Notes under the pieces: generated by a model | Database searches by the model: none | What the model saw: the letters and a program-made list of their open reading frames with translations, nothing else | Told to the model about the DNA's origin: nothing | Assembly: GCF_009380155.1 (NCBI RefSeq) | Contig: NZ_WHUV01000002.1 | Span: 1,240,001 to 1,304,000 of the forward strand | Origin: Pseudomonas piscis | GTDB taxonomy: Bacteria; Pseudomonadota; Gammaproteobacteria; Pseudomonadales; Pseudomonadaceae | DNA length: 64,000 bases | Direction: 5' to 3' | Translations under genes and position numbers: made by a program | Part shown: positions 40,160-48,509 of the stretch, one piece after another | Numbering within the stretch: position 1 is the stretch's first letter | Layout of the letters: each line of letters begins with the position of its first letter

Positions 40160-40654
40160 ATGCTGTTTGTAGTGATGCTGGGGGGCAAGCACCCCCAGGC
40201 GAAGATCGAGGTCCACGACGTCCAGTTCGTGGTGGCCGACTCCCTGGAAGCGACCTACCCGCAACTACGCGAGGGCTGGTTCGGCAGCCCAGCCGGCCTG
40301 CACATCGACTCATGGATGCAGGTCGATGGCGTCGAAGGCTACAAGCTCGAGCTCAGCCCCCTGGCCCCCGCGGCCGGTGCGCCCCGGCTGTTCTTCATCA
40401 ACCTGGGCGGCTACGAGAGCGCCACCTTCGGCGAAGCCCATCGCTACTTGCTGGTGGTTGCCTCGGACAAGCAGCAAGCCAAGGCCAAGGCCAAGCAGCA
40501 GATGCTCGCCCATTGGCACAAGGCCCATACCGATGCCCTGCTGGATGTCGACGACTGCCTTCCGATCGACCTGTTGCAAGGACGCTACGTGCACCTGGTG
40601 CCAGGCCCGCACCGGGGCATAACGCAGCACAATGACTACATCATCCTCGGCTAG
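40160..40654 (+). CDS. DUF1543 family protein
   Basis: A 164-residue soluble protein beginning MLFVVMLGGKHPQAKIEVHDVQFVVADSL, the hallmark of DUF1543. YATFGEAHRYLLVVA-type and DTDALLDVDDC segments follow, and the tail is ITQHNDYIILG. The family is common in proteobacteria and its function is unknown. It is single, convergent with the LysR gene, and follows the P450 gene after about 95 bases. Confidence 0.82.
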   Translation: MLFVVMLGGKHPQAKIEVHDVQFVVADSLEATYPQLREGWFGSPAGLHIDSWMQVDGVEGYKLELSPLAPAAGAPRLFFINLGGYESATFGEAHRYLLVVASDKQQAKAKAKQQMLAHWHKAHTDALLDVDDCLPIDLLQGRYVHLVPGPHRGITQHNDYIILG

Positions 40655-40669
40655 GCGCGTAGTGGCGGC

Positions 40670-41617
40670 CTAGGCTCGCGGTGCGCCGGGCACCAGATAA
40701 TCCAGGGCCAGATCGTCGATCGGCACCACCCGCTCCAGCAGGTACTGGCGCAAGCGCGCGATCCGCTCCTGCTGGAGGCTGCCGCGCAACCACACCAGGT
40801 AGTAACCGTCTCCCGAGGCCACTGCCCGGGGGAACGGCAGCCCCACCCGCCCACGCCGAATGTCCTCGGCCACCAGGTGCAGGTCGCCCACCGACAGCCC
40901 GTGCCCGGCCATGGCGGCGGAAATTGCCTGGTCCAGGGTGTCGAAGACCGTACCCCGGTCCAACCGCAGCGCCTGTGCCAAGCCCTGCTCCGGCTGGGCC
41001 TGCAGCCAGCGGCGCCAGTCGCGGCGATCCGCCGAAGGGTGGATCAGCTCGGCCTGCGCCAGGCGCTCCAGGGTCCAGGCCGGCGCATCCGCAGGTTGCG
41101 GCGCACCGATGGGGATCAGCCACTCGTCGAACAGCTTGCAAGCCTCGACCCCGACCCCGAAGTGGCCATTGCCCAGCAGGATCGCGCAGTCGTAGGGCTC
41201 GGCGTGCAGGTCCGCATGATCGAAATCCATCCACACGCTGGCCAACTGCACCGGCAGTTCCGGGCAGTCGCCCTTGAATTGCTCCAGTACCCGCAGCAGC
41301 CAGCGCATGGTCAGGGTCGAAGGCGCTTTCAGGCGCAGCTGGCCGCTGTTGGCGCGCAGGGGCAGGCAGGCGTCCTCGATGATCCGAAAGCCGCTCTTGA
41401 GCTCCCGGGCCAGGCGCTGGCCGACGTCGGTCAGTACCAGCCGCGGCCCATGACGCTCGAACAGGCGGCAGCCGAACTGGCTCTCCAGCGTACGGATATG
41501 CCGGCTGATGGCGCTCTGGGTCAGGGACAGTTCCTCTGCCGCACGGGTGAAGGAGCTGGAACGAGCGGCCACTTCGAACGCACGCAAGGCATAGAGCGGC
41601 GGCAGGGACTCGACCAT
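40670..41617 (-). CDS. LysR-family regulator (GcvA-like)
   Basis: A 315-residue regulator. The winged helix is LPPLYALRAFEVAARSSSFTRAAEELSLTQSAISRHIRTLESQFG, followed by the periplasmic-binding-like effector domain. I preferred MVESLPPLYALR at 41617, which matches where GcvA-type proteins begin. A frame from 41647 adds ten residues. It is divergent from the LysE-type exporter gene, its likely target. Confidence 0.9.
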   Translation of the reverse strand: MVESLPPLYALRAFEVAARSSSFTRAAEELSLTQSAISRHIRTLESQFGCRLFERHGPRLVLTDVGQRLARELKSGFRIIEDACLPLRANSGQLRLKAPSTLTMRWLLRVLEQFKGDCPELPVQLASVWMDFDHADLHAEPYDCAILLGNGHFGVGVEACKLFDEWLIPIGAPQPADAPAWTLERLAQAELIHPSADRRDWRRWLQAQPEQGLAQALRLDRGTVFDTLDQAISAAMAGHGLSVGDLHLVAEDIRRGRVGLPFPRAVASGDGYYLVWLRGSLQQERIARLRQYLLERVVPIDDLALDYLVPGAPRA

Positions 41618-41729
41618 CGGCGGGCACTCATCATGATAAAAAATCATAGTAAGTCACAGCTTTTTGCGTTTTTCAACGCCGGCAAAAGCCCCCAAGCTGC
41701 GCGCCTGTCAATTGCCGGGAGCCTGGTCC

Positions 41730-42371
41730 GTGGAGCTGAATCTGTCGTTGTTGCTGGTCTACATGCTGAGCGTGCTGATGCTGGTGGCGACCCCGGGACC
41801 GGTGGTGGCGCTGATCATCAATACCAGCATGAACGCCGGCCCGCGCCAGGCGCTGCTGACCGCCGTGGGCACCAACGCGGCCTCGCTGCTGCTGGCCCTG
41901 GTGGCGGTGCTGATGCTGACCACCGGCCTGTCCCTGGATCCGCGCCTGATCAGCTGGGTCAGCCTGCTGGGCTGCTGTTTCATCGGCTGGCTGGCGCTCC
42001 AGGGCCTGCGGGAAGCTGCCGCTGCGCCCGGCAGCGAACCTGAGGCCGCTAGCCCACGACGCCGTGGCCAGGGCCTGGCGACCGGCTTCCTGGTGGGGAT
42101 CGGCAACCCCAAGGACATCATCTTCTTCGTCTCGTTCTTTCCCCAGTTCATCCAGGTCGGGCGCTCCCTGCAGCACAGCGCCCTGCTGCTGACCCTGGTC
42201 TGGGCGCTGATCGACTTCGCGGTGCTGGGGGCCTACATCCTCGTCGCACGTCAAGGCTTCTCACTGAAGTACAAGCGCCTGGTCACCGGCTTGTCGAGCC
42301 TGGTACTGCTGGGCGTGGCACTGGTGGGGCTGGTCTATTCGGTGCTGGAGTTGCTGCGCCCGGCGGCCTGA
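41730..42371 (+). CDS. LysE/RhtB-family amino acid exporter
   Basis: About 213 residues with six hydrophobic segments. The family signature is VATPGPVVALIINTSMNAGPRQALLTAVGTNAAS. The conserved GIGNPKDIIFFVSFFPQF follows mid-protein. Translation probably begins with GTG at 41730, preceded by GGGAGCC; the frame is open from 41664. It is likely to export an amino acid or analogue and to be controlled by the divergent LysR protein. Confidence 0.87.
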   Translation: MELNLSLLLVYMLSVLMLVATPGPVVALIINTSMNAGPRQALLTAVGTNAASLLLALVAVLMLTTGLSLDPRLISWVSLLGCCFIGWLALQGLREAAAAPGSEPEAASPRRRGQGLATGFLVGIGNPKDIIFFVSFFPQFIQVGRSLQHSALLLTLVWALIDFAVLGAYILVARQGFSLKYKRLVTGLSSLVLLGVALVGLVYSVLELLRPAA

Positions 42372-42375
42372 GACG

Positions 42376-43350
42376 TCAGACGCTGCGCAGCTCCAGGGTC
42401 AGGTGCGCCAACCCGGGCACCGGCGCCAGCCGCCCACGCAGGGCCTCGGCATTGAGGGACGCGCGGGCCACCACGCTGACGATCGCCGCCCGTGCCCCGG
42501 GGCCCACCTGCCACACATGCAGGTCGACGATATTGGCGTCGCCCGGCGCTTCCACCGAACGGCGGATCTGCTCGGCCACCTGCTCGTCGCTGGCATCGAG
42601 CAGCACCGCGGCGCTGGACTTGATCAAGGTGTAGGACCAGCGCGCGATCACCAGGGCGCCGACGATGCCCATCGCTGGATCGAGCCAGACCCACCCCAGG
42701 TAGCGCCCGGCCAGCAAGGCGACGATGGCCAGTACCGAGGTCAGGGCATCGGCCAGGACGTGGACATAGGCCGAGTGCAGGTTGTTGTCACCATGGCCAG
42801 CGTGCTGCCGTTGATGTTCGTGATGTTCGTGATGTTCGTGATGTTCGTGATGTTCGTGATGATGCCCGTGGGCATGGCCGTGATGTCCATGCCCGGCCCC
42901 CAGCAACCAGGCGCTGAGGATGTTCACCGCCAACCCCACCACTGCAATCAGCGTGGCTTCGGCAAAAGCCACGCTGGCCGGCTGGAACAAGCGCACCAGC
43001 GACTCACCGGCGATGCCCAGGGCTACCAGGCCAAGGATGATCGCCGAAGCGAAACCCGCCAGGTCACCGACCTTGCCGGTGCCGAAGCTGAAACGGCGGT
43101 TGCCGGCATTGCGCCGGGCAAAGCCATAGGCCGCCGCCGCGATCCCCAGGGCTCCGGCATGGGTCGCCATATGCAACCCGTCGGCCAGCAGCGCCATGGA
43201 ACCGGTGAGATAACCGGCGAGGATTTCCCCCACCATCATCACCACCGTCAGCACCACCACCCACAAGGTGCGCCGGGCATTGGCATCGTGATCGGCACCG
43301 AGGAACTGGTGCTCATGGGCCAGGCTCGCGGCCTGTTGCGACAGGTTCAT
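42376..43350 (-). CDS. dmeF: Cation diffusion facilitator DmeF (Co/Ni efflux)
   Basis: About 324 residues. Six membrane helices carry the metal site (GSMALLADGLHMATHAGALG) and HVLADALTSVLAIVALLAGRYLGWVWLDP. A His-rich cytoplasmic loop (GHHGHAHGHHHEHHEHHEHH) is encoded partly by a 9-bp tandem repeat. A C-terminal ferredoxin-like domain follows. Of two adjacent ATGs, 43350 is 6 bases from AGGAG and 43353 only 3. It lies 9 bases after the dmeR stop codon, so both share the metal-regulated promoter. Confidence 0.9.
   Translation of the reverse strand: MNLSQQAASLAHEHQFLGADHDANARRTLWVVVLTVVMMVGEILAGYLTGSMALLADGLHMATHAGALGIAAAAYGFARRNAGNRRFSFGTGKVGDLAGFASAIILGLVALGIAGESLVRLFQPASVAFAEATLIAVVGLAVNILSAWLLGAGHGHHGHAHGHHHEHHEHHEHHEHHEHQRQHAGHGDNNLHSAYVHVLADALTSVLAIVALLAGRYLGWVWLDPAMGIVGALVIARWSYTLIKSSAAVLLDASDEQVAEQIRRSVEAPGDANIVDLHVWQVGPGARAAIVSVVARASLNAEALRGRLAPVPGLAHLTLELRSV
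42813..42857. repeat. Five 9-bp tandem repeats inside dmeF
   Basis: Five perfect copies of GATGTTCGT in frame with the coding strand. They give repeated His-Glu-His residues (HEHHEHHEH) in the metal-binding loop. Slippage could change the number of His-rich units without a frameshift. Confidence 0.9.
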
Positions 43351-43359
43351 CATGGGCTC

Positions 43360-43635
43360 CTACTTGGAATAACGGCGAATGGCTTGCAGCAGTTCATCCA
43401 CACCCTTGGCCCGCTCGGCATCGCTGAGCTCGGGATGAGCCACATGTTCCAGGGCATGGGCCTCGATGATCTCGTCCAGCAAACCGTTCATTGCGCCCCG
43501 GCTGGCGGCCACCAGATGCAGGGTCGTGGCGCATTCGGCACCGTCCTGCAGGGCCCGTTCGATGGCCTGGACCTGCCCGAGAATGCGCCGGACGCGCTTG
43601 AGCAGCTGCTCCTTGCGCTCATGAGTGTGCGACAT
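43360..43635 (-). CDS. dmeR: RcnR/DmeR-type metal-responsive repressor
   Basis: A 91-residue CsoR/RcnR-family protein. It has the complete Ni/Co ligand set of RcnR (His3, Cys35, His60, His64: MSHTHERKEQ, DGAEC, EAHALEH), which distinguishes it from the two FrmR proteins in this window. It should repress itself and dmeF until nickel or cobalt binds. A C-tract dyad overlaps its upstream region (43634-43657). Confidence 0.92.
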   Translation of the reverse strand: MSHTHERKEQLLKRVRRILGQVQAIERALQDGAECATTLHLVAASRGAMNGLLDEIIEAHALEHVAHPELSDAERAKGVDELLQAIRRYSK

Positions 43636-43657
43636 ACCTATACCCCCTATACCTATA
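43634..43657. promoter_or_regulatory. DmeR operator
   Basis: TATACCCCCTATA at 43639-43651, flanked by ACC repeats (ATACC...TACCTATA), directly before the dmeR start codon. The layout, a C tract between TATA halves, is that of RcnR-family operators and close to the FrmR operator at 36063-36084. Confidence 0.7.
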
Positions 43658-43800
43658 TGGCGAGCATGCTGCGCCCGGATCGGCCGTTGCGCAAGTCGCT
43701 ATCGCCGCAAACCTTTGCGCTCCCGGGAGACCGCCGACCAGCGGCATGGCCCGGCAGAAAAAGCTGCTGTTCGTCACACTGCGTGGATTAACATAGCCAA

Positions 43801-44871
43801 GTGCCATCCCTTCTCCAGGACCCTCTCTTCCATGTTGTCCAGCATCCGATGATTGCCGTCTGGTCACTGCTCTGCCTGACCTCGCTGCTGGCCCTGCTGG
43901 TGCTCTGGCTGTTGCGCCGCGAGCGGTTGGCCCAGGCCCAGTTGCGGGCCTACCGGGAACTCAGCCAAGGCCGGCCCGACACCGTCGAACGCTTCGAGCG
44001 CAGCCAGTACTTCGCACGGATCGGCACCTGGGACTGGGAGGTCGATACCCAGCACCTGTACTGGTCGGAAGCCATCTACGGCATGTTCGGTTTCAAGGTC
44101 GGCGAGGTGGTGCCCTCCTACGAACTGTTCTGCTCTTGCGTGCACCCAGAGGACCGCGAGCGGGTGCGCGCCGGCGAGCTCCATTGCCTGCGCACCGGCG
44201 ACAACCACGATGAGGAATACCGGGTGATCTGGCCCGACGGCAGCATCCACTGGCTGCGCGAGACCGGCAACGTGGTGCGTAACGGGCACAACGCCACGGT
44301 GAAGATGATGGGGGTGGTACGCGATATCACCGACGAGAAGGTTTCCACTCGCCAGTTGCAGCGCCTGGCGCACTTCGATCCACTGACCGGCCTGCCCAAC
44401 CGCCTGATGCTCGAACAGCGCCTGTCGCGAGCCCTGGAACAGGCGCGCCTGGACCAGACCCGGGTGGCCCTGGTGTTCGTCGACCTCAATGGCTTCAAGG
44501 CGATCAACGACCAGTACGGCCATGCCATCGGCGACCGCGTACTGAGCGTCACCGCCCAGCGCCTGCAGGGCGTGCTACGCAGCAGCGATACCGTGGCCCG
44601 GATCGGCGGCGACGAATTCGTGGTGATTCTCGAAGGCTTGTCGCCGGCGCTGGACCTGGCCGAGGAAGCCGGGCGCATTGGCGAGAAGATCTTCAGCCAA
44701 CTGGCGCCGCCGGTGGAGGTCGACGACCGCCGGCACAGCGTGGGCAGCAGCCTGGGGGTCGCGGTGTTTCCCGACCACGGGGCACGCATGGACCAACTGC
44801 TGCACGTGGCCGACCTGGCGATGTACGAGGCCAAGCGCAGCGGCAACAACCAGTACCGCCTGGGCCAGTGA
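43801..44871 (+). CDS. PAS-GGDEF diguanylate cyclase
   Basis: About 356 residues. One N-terminal membrane helix (VWSLLCLTSLLALLVLWLL) precedes a PAS/PAC domain (SQYFARIGTWDWEVDTQHLYWSEAIYGMFG...). The GGDEF domain has an intact active site (RIGGDEFVVI) and the inhibitory RxxD site (RSSD) five residues before it. It should make c-di-GMP and be product-inhibited. The GTG at 43801 has a weak ribosome binding site; an ATG at 43849 is the alternative and would remove 16 residues before the helix. Confidence 0.9.
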   Translation: MPSLLQDPLFHVVQHPMIAVWSLLCLTSLLALLVLWLLRRERLAQAQLRAYRELSQGRPDTVERFERSQYFARIGTWDWEVDTQHLYWSEAIYGMFGFKVGEVVPSYELFCSCVHPEDRERVRAGELHCLRTGDNHDEEYRVIWPDGSIHWLRETGNVVRNGHNATVKMMGVVRDITDEKVSTRQLQRLAHFDPLTGLPNRLMLEQRLSRALEQARLDQTRVALVFVDLNGFKAINDQYGHAIGDRVLSVTAQRLQGVLRSSDTVARIGGDEFVVILEGLSPALDLAEEAGRIGEKIFSQLAPPVEVDDRRHSVGSSLGVAVFPDHGARMDQLLHVADLAMYEAKRSGNNQYRLGQ

Positions 44872-44880
44872 AGCCGCAGC

Positions 44881-45291
44881 TCAGCGCCGCAGCAGGCGTT
44901 CACCCAGATAGGCCAGGGCTTGCTGGAACAGCGGATGCCATTGTTCCGATGGCGCCTCGGCCAGGGGATGCCAGAAGAAGCTGAACTCATGGCCGCCGTC
45001 ATCGCCACAACGGTGGCTCCAGGATTCGGCCAGCGCCTGGACCACCCGGCATTCATGGAAGGCCCAGACCTGGCCGGGGAATCCGGACTGCCAGATGCCC
45101 AGCGGGCGCACCGCGATGCCCTGGACCCCAGCCTCCTCCGCCAGCTCGCGGACCGCCGCCGCGGCCGCCGCCTCACCTACCTCGATGCTGCCCTTGACCA
45201 GTTGCAGGCCAGCCAATGGGTGCCGAAAAGCCAGGATTTCCAGGCCTGCGCCCTGGCGCAACACCACGGGGCATGCCTTGTTCGCCTGCAT
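44881..45291 (-). CDS. NUDIX hydrolase
   Basis: 136 residues with a complete NUDIX box (GSIEVGEAAAAAAVRELAEEAGV). The substrate is probably a nucleoside diphosphate derivative, unspecified. The ATG at 45291 has GGGAG seven bases upstream; a GTG at 45297 is less likely. It lies 16 bases downstream of the FKBP gene, so the two may be co-transcribed. Confidence 0.88.
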   Translation of the reverse strand: MQANKACPVVLRQGAGLEILAFRHPLAGLQLVKGSIEVGEAAAAAAVRELAEEAGVQGIAVRPLGIWQSGFPGQVWAFHECRVVQALAESWSHRCGDDGGHEFSFFWHPLAEAPSEQWHPLFQQALAYLGERLLRR

Positions 45292-45307
45292 GTTCACGCT
45301 CCCTGGC

Positions 45308-45646
45308 TCAGTCGTCGCGGGTCAGCACTTCCAGCAGTTCGATCTCGAACACCAGGTTGGCGTTGGCCGGGATCGAGCCCACGGCACGCTCGCCATACCC
45401 CAGGTGCGCCGGCACCAGCAGCTTGCGCTTGCCGCCCACCTGCATGCCCATCAGGCCCTGGTCCCAGCCCTTGATCACCCGCCCGGTGCCGATCACGCAC
45501 TGGAACGGCTTGCCGCGATCATAGGAAGAATCGAAGCTGCTGCCATCCTCCAGGAATCCGCGGTACTGGGTGGTGATCAGGGCGCCCTTGACCACGGCCT
45601 TGCCGTCGCCCAGCTGGATATCGATCACCTGCAACTCATCGCTCAT
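45308..45646 (-). CDS. FKBP-type peptidyl-prolyl isomerase
   Basis: 112 residues forming a single minimal FKBP domain: VKGALITTQYRGFLEDGSSFDSSYDRGKPFQCVIGTGRVIKGWDQGLMGMQVGGKRKLLVPAHLGYGER. Most drug/substrate pocket residues are present (Tyr, Asp, Phe, Trp, Tyr). There is no signal peptide, so it is cytoplasmic. It sits immediately left of the 31-bp repeat at 45692-45722. Confidence 0.92.
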   Translation of the reverse strand: MSDELQVIDIQLGDGKAVVKGALITTQYRGFLEDGSSFDSSYDRGKPFQCVIGTGRVIKGWDQGLMGMQVGGKRKLLVPAHLGYGERAVGSIPANANLVFEIELLEVLTRDD

Positions 45647-45691
45647 GCGTGCTCATCCTTCAACCATCGCCCCGGTGCGGGGCTGCGGGCG

Positions 45692-45722
45692 GCTTTTTCG
45701 CAGAATTGCCCGGGCTTGGCAA
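45692..45722. repeat. 31-bp direct repeat, left copy
   Basis: It begins GCTTTTTCGCAGAATTGCCC and ends CTTGGCAA. The right copy at 46610-46640 differs at two positions. Together they bracket the two immunity-like genes. Confidence 0.85.
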
Positions 45723-46115
45723 TCACTGGGCTTGTCGCCGGATAACGGTGCCGGTCTCGTTGAAGATGCCAGCCAGCGCCGCGTCGAGTTCATCCGGCAC
45801 CAGCAACCCGGTTTCCCAGCGTATTTCCAGGCTCGGCAGGGAACGACACCAGGCCACCGCCTGGGAGAAGTGCAGGGTCAGTTGGCCCGGCGCCAGCAGC
45901 ACCTGCTGGATACCGCCGTAGCCGGATACACCCTGGCCCCCGAGCTCCACATGGTAGGTAGCCATGCCCAGTGCCTCGTCCTGCTCGTCGAATTCCTCGG
46001 CACGCTGCAACAGCAGGTAATGCGTGGGCTGCGCCGGGTCGTCGGCCAGGCCGAGGATATGCACCTCGTCTTCGGTATAGGCGCTATAGGTGTTGGCGTG
46101 AAATTCCAGGTTCAT
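45723..46115 (-). CDS. Imm10-family immunity protein
   Basis: 130 residues. The core HILGLADDPAQPTHYLLLQRAEEFDEQDEALGMATYHVELGGQGVSGYGG, with the invariant LLLQR..EFDEQD..LGM..Y and YGG, is the signature of the Imm10 immunity family of bacterial polymorphic-toxin systems. No toxin gene is adjacent. The start at 46115 follows AAGGAAAACAATGG. It is downstream of the DUF4265 gene on the same strand, within the 31-bp repeat cassette. Confidence 0.75.
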   Translation of the reverse strand: MNLEFHANTYSAYTEDEVHILGLADDPAQPTHYLLLQRAEEFDEQDEALGMATYHVELGGQGVSGYGGIQQVLLAPGQLTLHFSQAVAWCRSLPSLEIRWETGLLVPDELDAALAGIFNETGTVIRRQAQ

Positions 46116-46147
46116 CCATTGTTTTCCTTGTGCAGTCGGTCTGGCCG

Positions 46148-46579
46148 TCACTGGCGCAGCAACCCATGTTCATAGTCCAGCCAGCCCTGCTCGCCGAGTT
46201 CGTGCAAATAATCCAGTACCTGGTCCAGGGATACCTCGGCCGGCACGTTGAGTGCGTAGAACCAGCGATGCAGCCCTTCCCAACTGCAACCCAGCGCCAC
46301 CAGGTGCTGCAGGACCTGCTGCGCCTCGTCGTGGCCCGGTTCGTGGAACACCAGGCGCAAGGTGCTGTTGGTGCTTGCGCGGATCACCCGTTCGAACCAT
46401 TTCAGGCCGTCATCCGCCACCCGTACCTGTACCTCATCACCCCAGCACAGCTCGCGGGAATAGAAGGGAATGTTATCGATCCGGTAATGCCCGCAAGGCT
46501 GGAGCTGGGCCCAGACGCCTTCGCTGGAAACCGGCGGGTAGTCGTCGACCACCGTCAGCCGGAGCATGATCTTGTCCAT
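46148..46579 (-). CDS. DUF4265-family protein, immunity-like
   Basis: A 143-residue soluble protein with PPVSSEGVWAQLQPCGHYRIDNIPFYSRELCWGDEVQVRVADDGLKWFERVI, typical of DUF4265. Such proteins often occur in toxin-immunity arrays, but their function is unproven. The ATG at 46579 follows CAGGGA. It precedes the Imm10 gene by 32 bases and both lie between the two 31-bp direct repeats. Confidence 0.68.
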   Translation of the reverse strand: MDKIMLRLTVVDDYPPVSSEGVWAQLQPCGHYRIDNIPFYSRELCWGDEVQVRVADDGLKWFERVIRASTNSTLRLVFHEPGHDEAQQVLQHLVALGCSWEGLHRWFYALNVPAEVSLDQVLDYLHELGEQGWLDYEHGLLRQ

Positions 46580-46609
46580 CGCCAGTCCCTGGTTGTGCGA
46601 AATGGGAGC

Positions 46610-46640
46610 GCTTTTTCGCAGAATTGCCCGGACCTGGCAA
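46610..46640. repeat. 31-bp direct repeat, right copy
   Basis: Same orientation as 45692-45722, 29 of 31 bases identical. It lies just upstream of the DUF4265 gene and of the lemA gene on the other strand. Confidence 0.85.
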
Positions 46641-46703
46641 CCATCGGCCGGGAGTATTCCGTTACCATGGCCGCCCCCACGCCCCACCTCGATAAGGACA
46701 TCC

Positions 46704-47303
46704 ATGGCCACCGCCGATATCGTCACCCTGGCGCTGCTCGCCCTGCTGGCGCTGTACCTGTTCAGCCTCTACAACCGCCTGACGATCCGCCGCACCCGCC
46801 TGCGCAACGCCTTTGCCCAGATCGAAGTGCAGCTCAAGCGCCGCTACGACCTGATTCCCAACCTGCTGGAAACCGTCAAGGGCTACCTGCAGCACGAACA
46901 CACCACCCTCACCGCCCTGGCCCAGGCCCGCAACACCGCCCGGGACAGCCTGCAGGCAGCGGCTGCCGAGCCTGGCGACCGCGAGAAGATCCTGCGCCTC
47001 GGCCAGGACCAGGGCGCCCTGGACCAGGCCCTGGGCCACCTGCACCTGAACCTCGAGGCTTATCCGCAACTCCAGGGCTCGCAGAACATGGCGCAGTTGA
47101 GCGAGGAGCTCACCAGCACCGAGAACAAAGTGGCGTTCGCCCGCCAAGCCTTCAACGATGCGGTGACCGACTACAACCTGTGCAAGCAGCAGGTGCCGGC
47201 GCTGTTCTTCGCCCGCTTGCTGGGTCATCGCAGCGACGCCACCCTGTTGCAATTCAGCGACAGCGCGCTGATTCAAGACGCCACCCGGATCGCCTTCCAG
47301 TAA
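46704..47303 (+). CDS. LemA-family protein
   Basis: 199 residues. The N-terminal helix (IVTLALLALLALYLFSLYN) is followed by NRLTIRRTRLRNAFAQIEVQLKRRYDLIPNLLETVKGYLQHE, the LemA hallmark, and a long helical bundle. The start follows AAGGAC. It is paired with the M48 peptidase gene 27 bases downstream, a recurrent combination in bacteria. The joint function is thought to concern the cell envelope but is not settled. Confidence 0.88.
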   Translation: MATADIVTLALLALLALYLFSLYNRLTIRRTRLRNAFAQIEVQLKRRYDLIPNLLETVKGYLQHEHTTLTALAQARNTARDSLQAAAAEPGDREKILRLGQDQGALDQALGHLHLNLEAYPQLQGSQNMAQLSEELTSTENKVAFARQAFNDAVTDYNLCKQQVPALFFARLLGHRSDATLLQFSDSALIQDATRIAFQ

Positions 47304-47330
47304 AGCGGCCCCTGCCCTGCGGATGTTTGC

Positions 47331-48347
47331 ATGAAATTCTTTCAACACCAGGCCCAGGCCCGGCGCCGCACCCTCAAGCTGCTGTCATTGATGGCCCTGG
47401 CGGTGGCCAGCCTGACCGCCCTCAGCAGCCTTGGCCTCGGCTGGCTGTGGCGCGAGCTGAACCAGGAATCCGACCAGCCCAAGGTACTGAACTGGCCCCT
47501 GGTCGCAGTGGTGGCCGCCCTTATCGTCCTGGTGGTGCTGCTGGGCAGTTGGTACAAGACCTGGCGCCTGCGCGCCGGCGGCAAGGTTATCGCCGAGCAC
47601 CTGGGCGGACGCCTGATCAACGGCGCGGCGCGCAACAGCGATGAACAGCGGCTGCTGAACATCGTCGAGGAAATGGCCCTGGCTTCGGGCACCACGATGC
47701 CTGCGGTGTATGTACTGCCCGAAGAGGCGATCAACGCCTTCGCCGCCGGTCTCGACCCGCAGCAAGCGGTGCTGGGGGTGACCCGGGGCGCCCTCGCCCG
47801 GCTGGAGCGCGATGAGCTGCAAGGCATGGTCGCCCACGAATTCAGCCACATTCATAATGGCGACATGCGCCTCAACACCCGGCTGCTGGCGGTGATCCAC
47901 GGGCTGCTGCTGTTCAGCCTGGCGGGCGTGCTGGTGCTGCGCCAGGCCGAACGCGAGCACCTGGCCAGCGACCGCCACCGCTTCATCTGGCAGATAGTCT
48001 TCGCCGTGCTCGGCCTGGCCCTGCTGATCCTGGGCTCGCTCGGCACCTTGCTGGGCAACCTGATCAAGGCCGCCATCGGCCGCCAGCGCGAATTCCTCGC
48101 CGACGCCTCGGCCGTGCAGTTCACCCGCAACCCCCAGGGCCTGAGCGGGGCGCTGAAGAAAATCGGCGGCTGCACTGCCGGCTCGCGCCTGAAGGCCTTC
48201 AACGCCGCGCAATACAGCCACATGTATTTCCACCAGGGCGTGCAGTCGCGCCTGGACCGGCTGTTCGCCACCCACCCACCCCTGGCCGAGCGCATACGGC
48301 GCCTGGATCCGCAGTGGGATGGGCGCTATCCGGGAGACAGTCGATAA
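47331..48347 (+). CDS. M48-family (HtpX/Ste24-like) membrane metallopeptidase
   Basis: 338 residues with N-terminal membrane helices, the zinc motif HEFSH (VAHEFSHIHNGDMRLN), two further helices (IHGLLLFSLAGVLVL and IVFAVLGLALLILGSLGTLLG) and the third ligand region REFLADASAVQFTRNP. It probably degrades or processes membrane proteins, together with the LemA partner just upstream. Confidence 0.9.
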   Translation: MKFFQHQAQARRRTLKLLSLMALAVASLTALSSLGLGWLWRELNQESDQPKVLNWPLVAVVAALIVLVVLLGSWYKTWRLRAGGKVIAEHLGGRLINGAARNSDEQRLLNIVEEMALASGTTMPAVYVLPEEAINAFAAGLDPQQAVLGVTRGALARLERDELQGMVAHEFSHIHNGDMRLNTRLLAVIHGLLLFSLAGVLVLRQAEREHLASDRHRFIWQIVFAVLGLALLILGSLGTLLGNLIKAAIGRQREFLADASAVQFTRNPQGLSGALKKIGGCTAGSRLKAFNAAQYSHMYFHQGVQSRLDRLFATHPPLAERIRRLDPQWDGRYPGDSR

Positions 48348-48509
48348 GCCCGACTAGTCATCGTTACTACGTGCCTCATGGCGCCTGAGCCGAGTCTCAA
48401 CCGATACCCCTTACCCACCGTTGCTCGCCTGCGGCTGAAATCGTCACCGCCAGGCCGTTATCATCGCTGCGCCAAGTTTTGCGTGCCCGTTCTACCAGGA
48501 GTTCCCCCG

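Noticed and set aside
42813..42857. 9-bp repeats considered as a non-coding repeat array
   Set aside because: They are in frame within dmeF and encode its His-rich loop.
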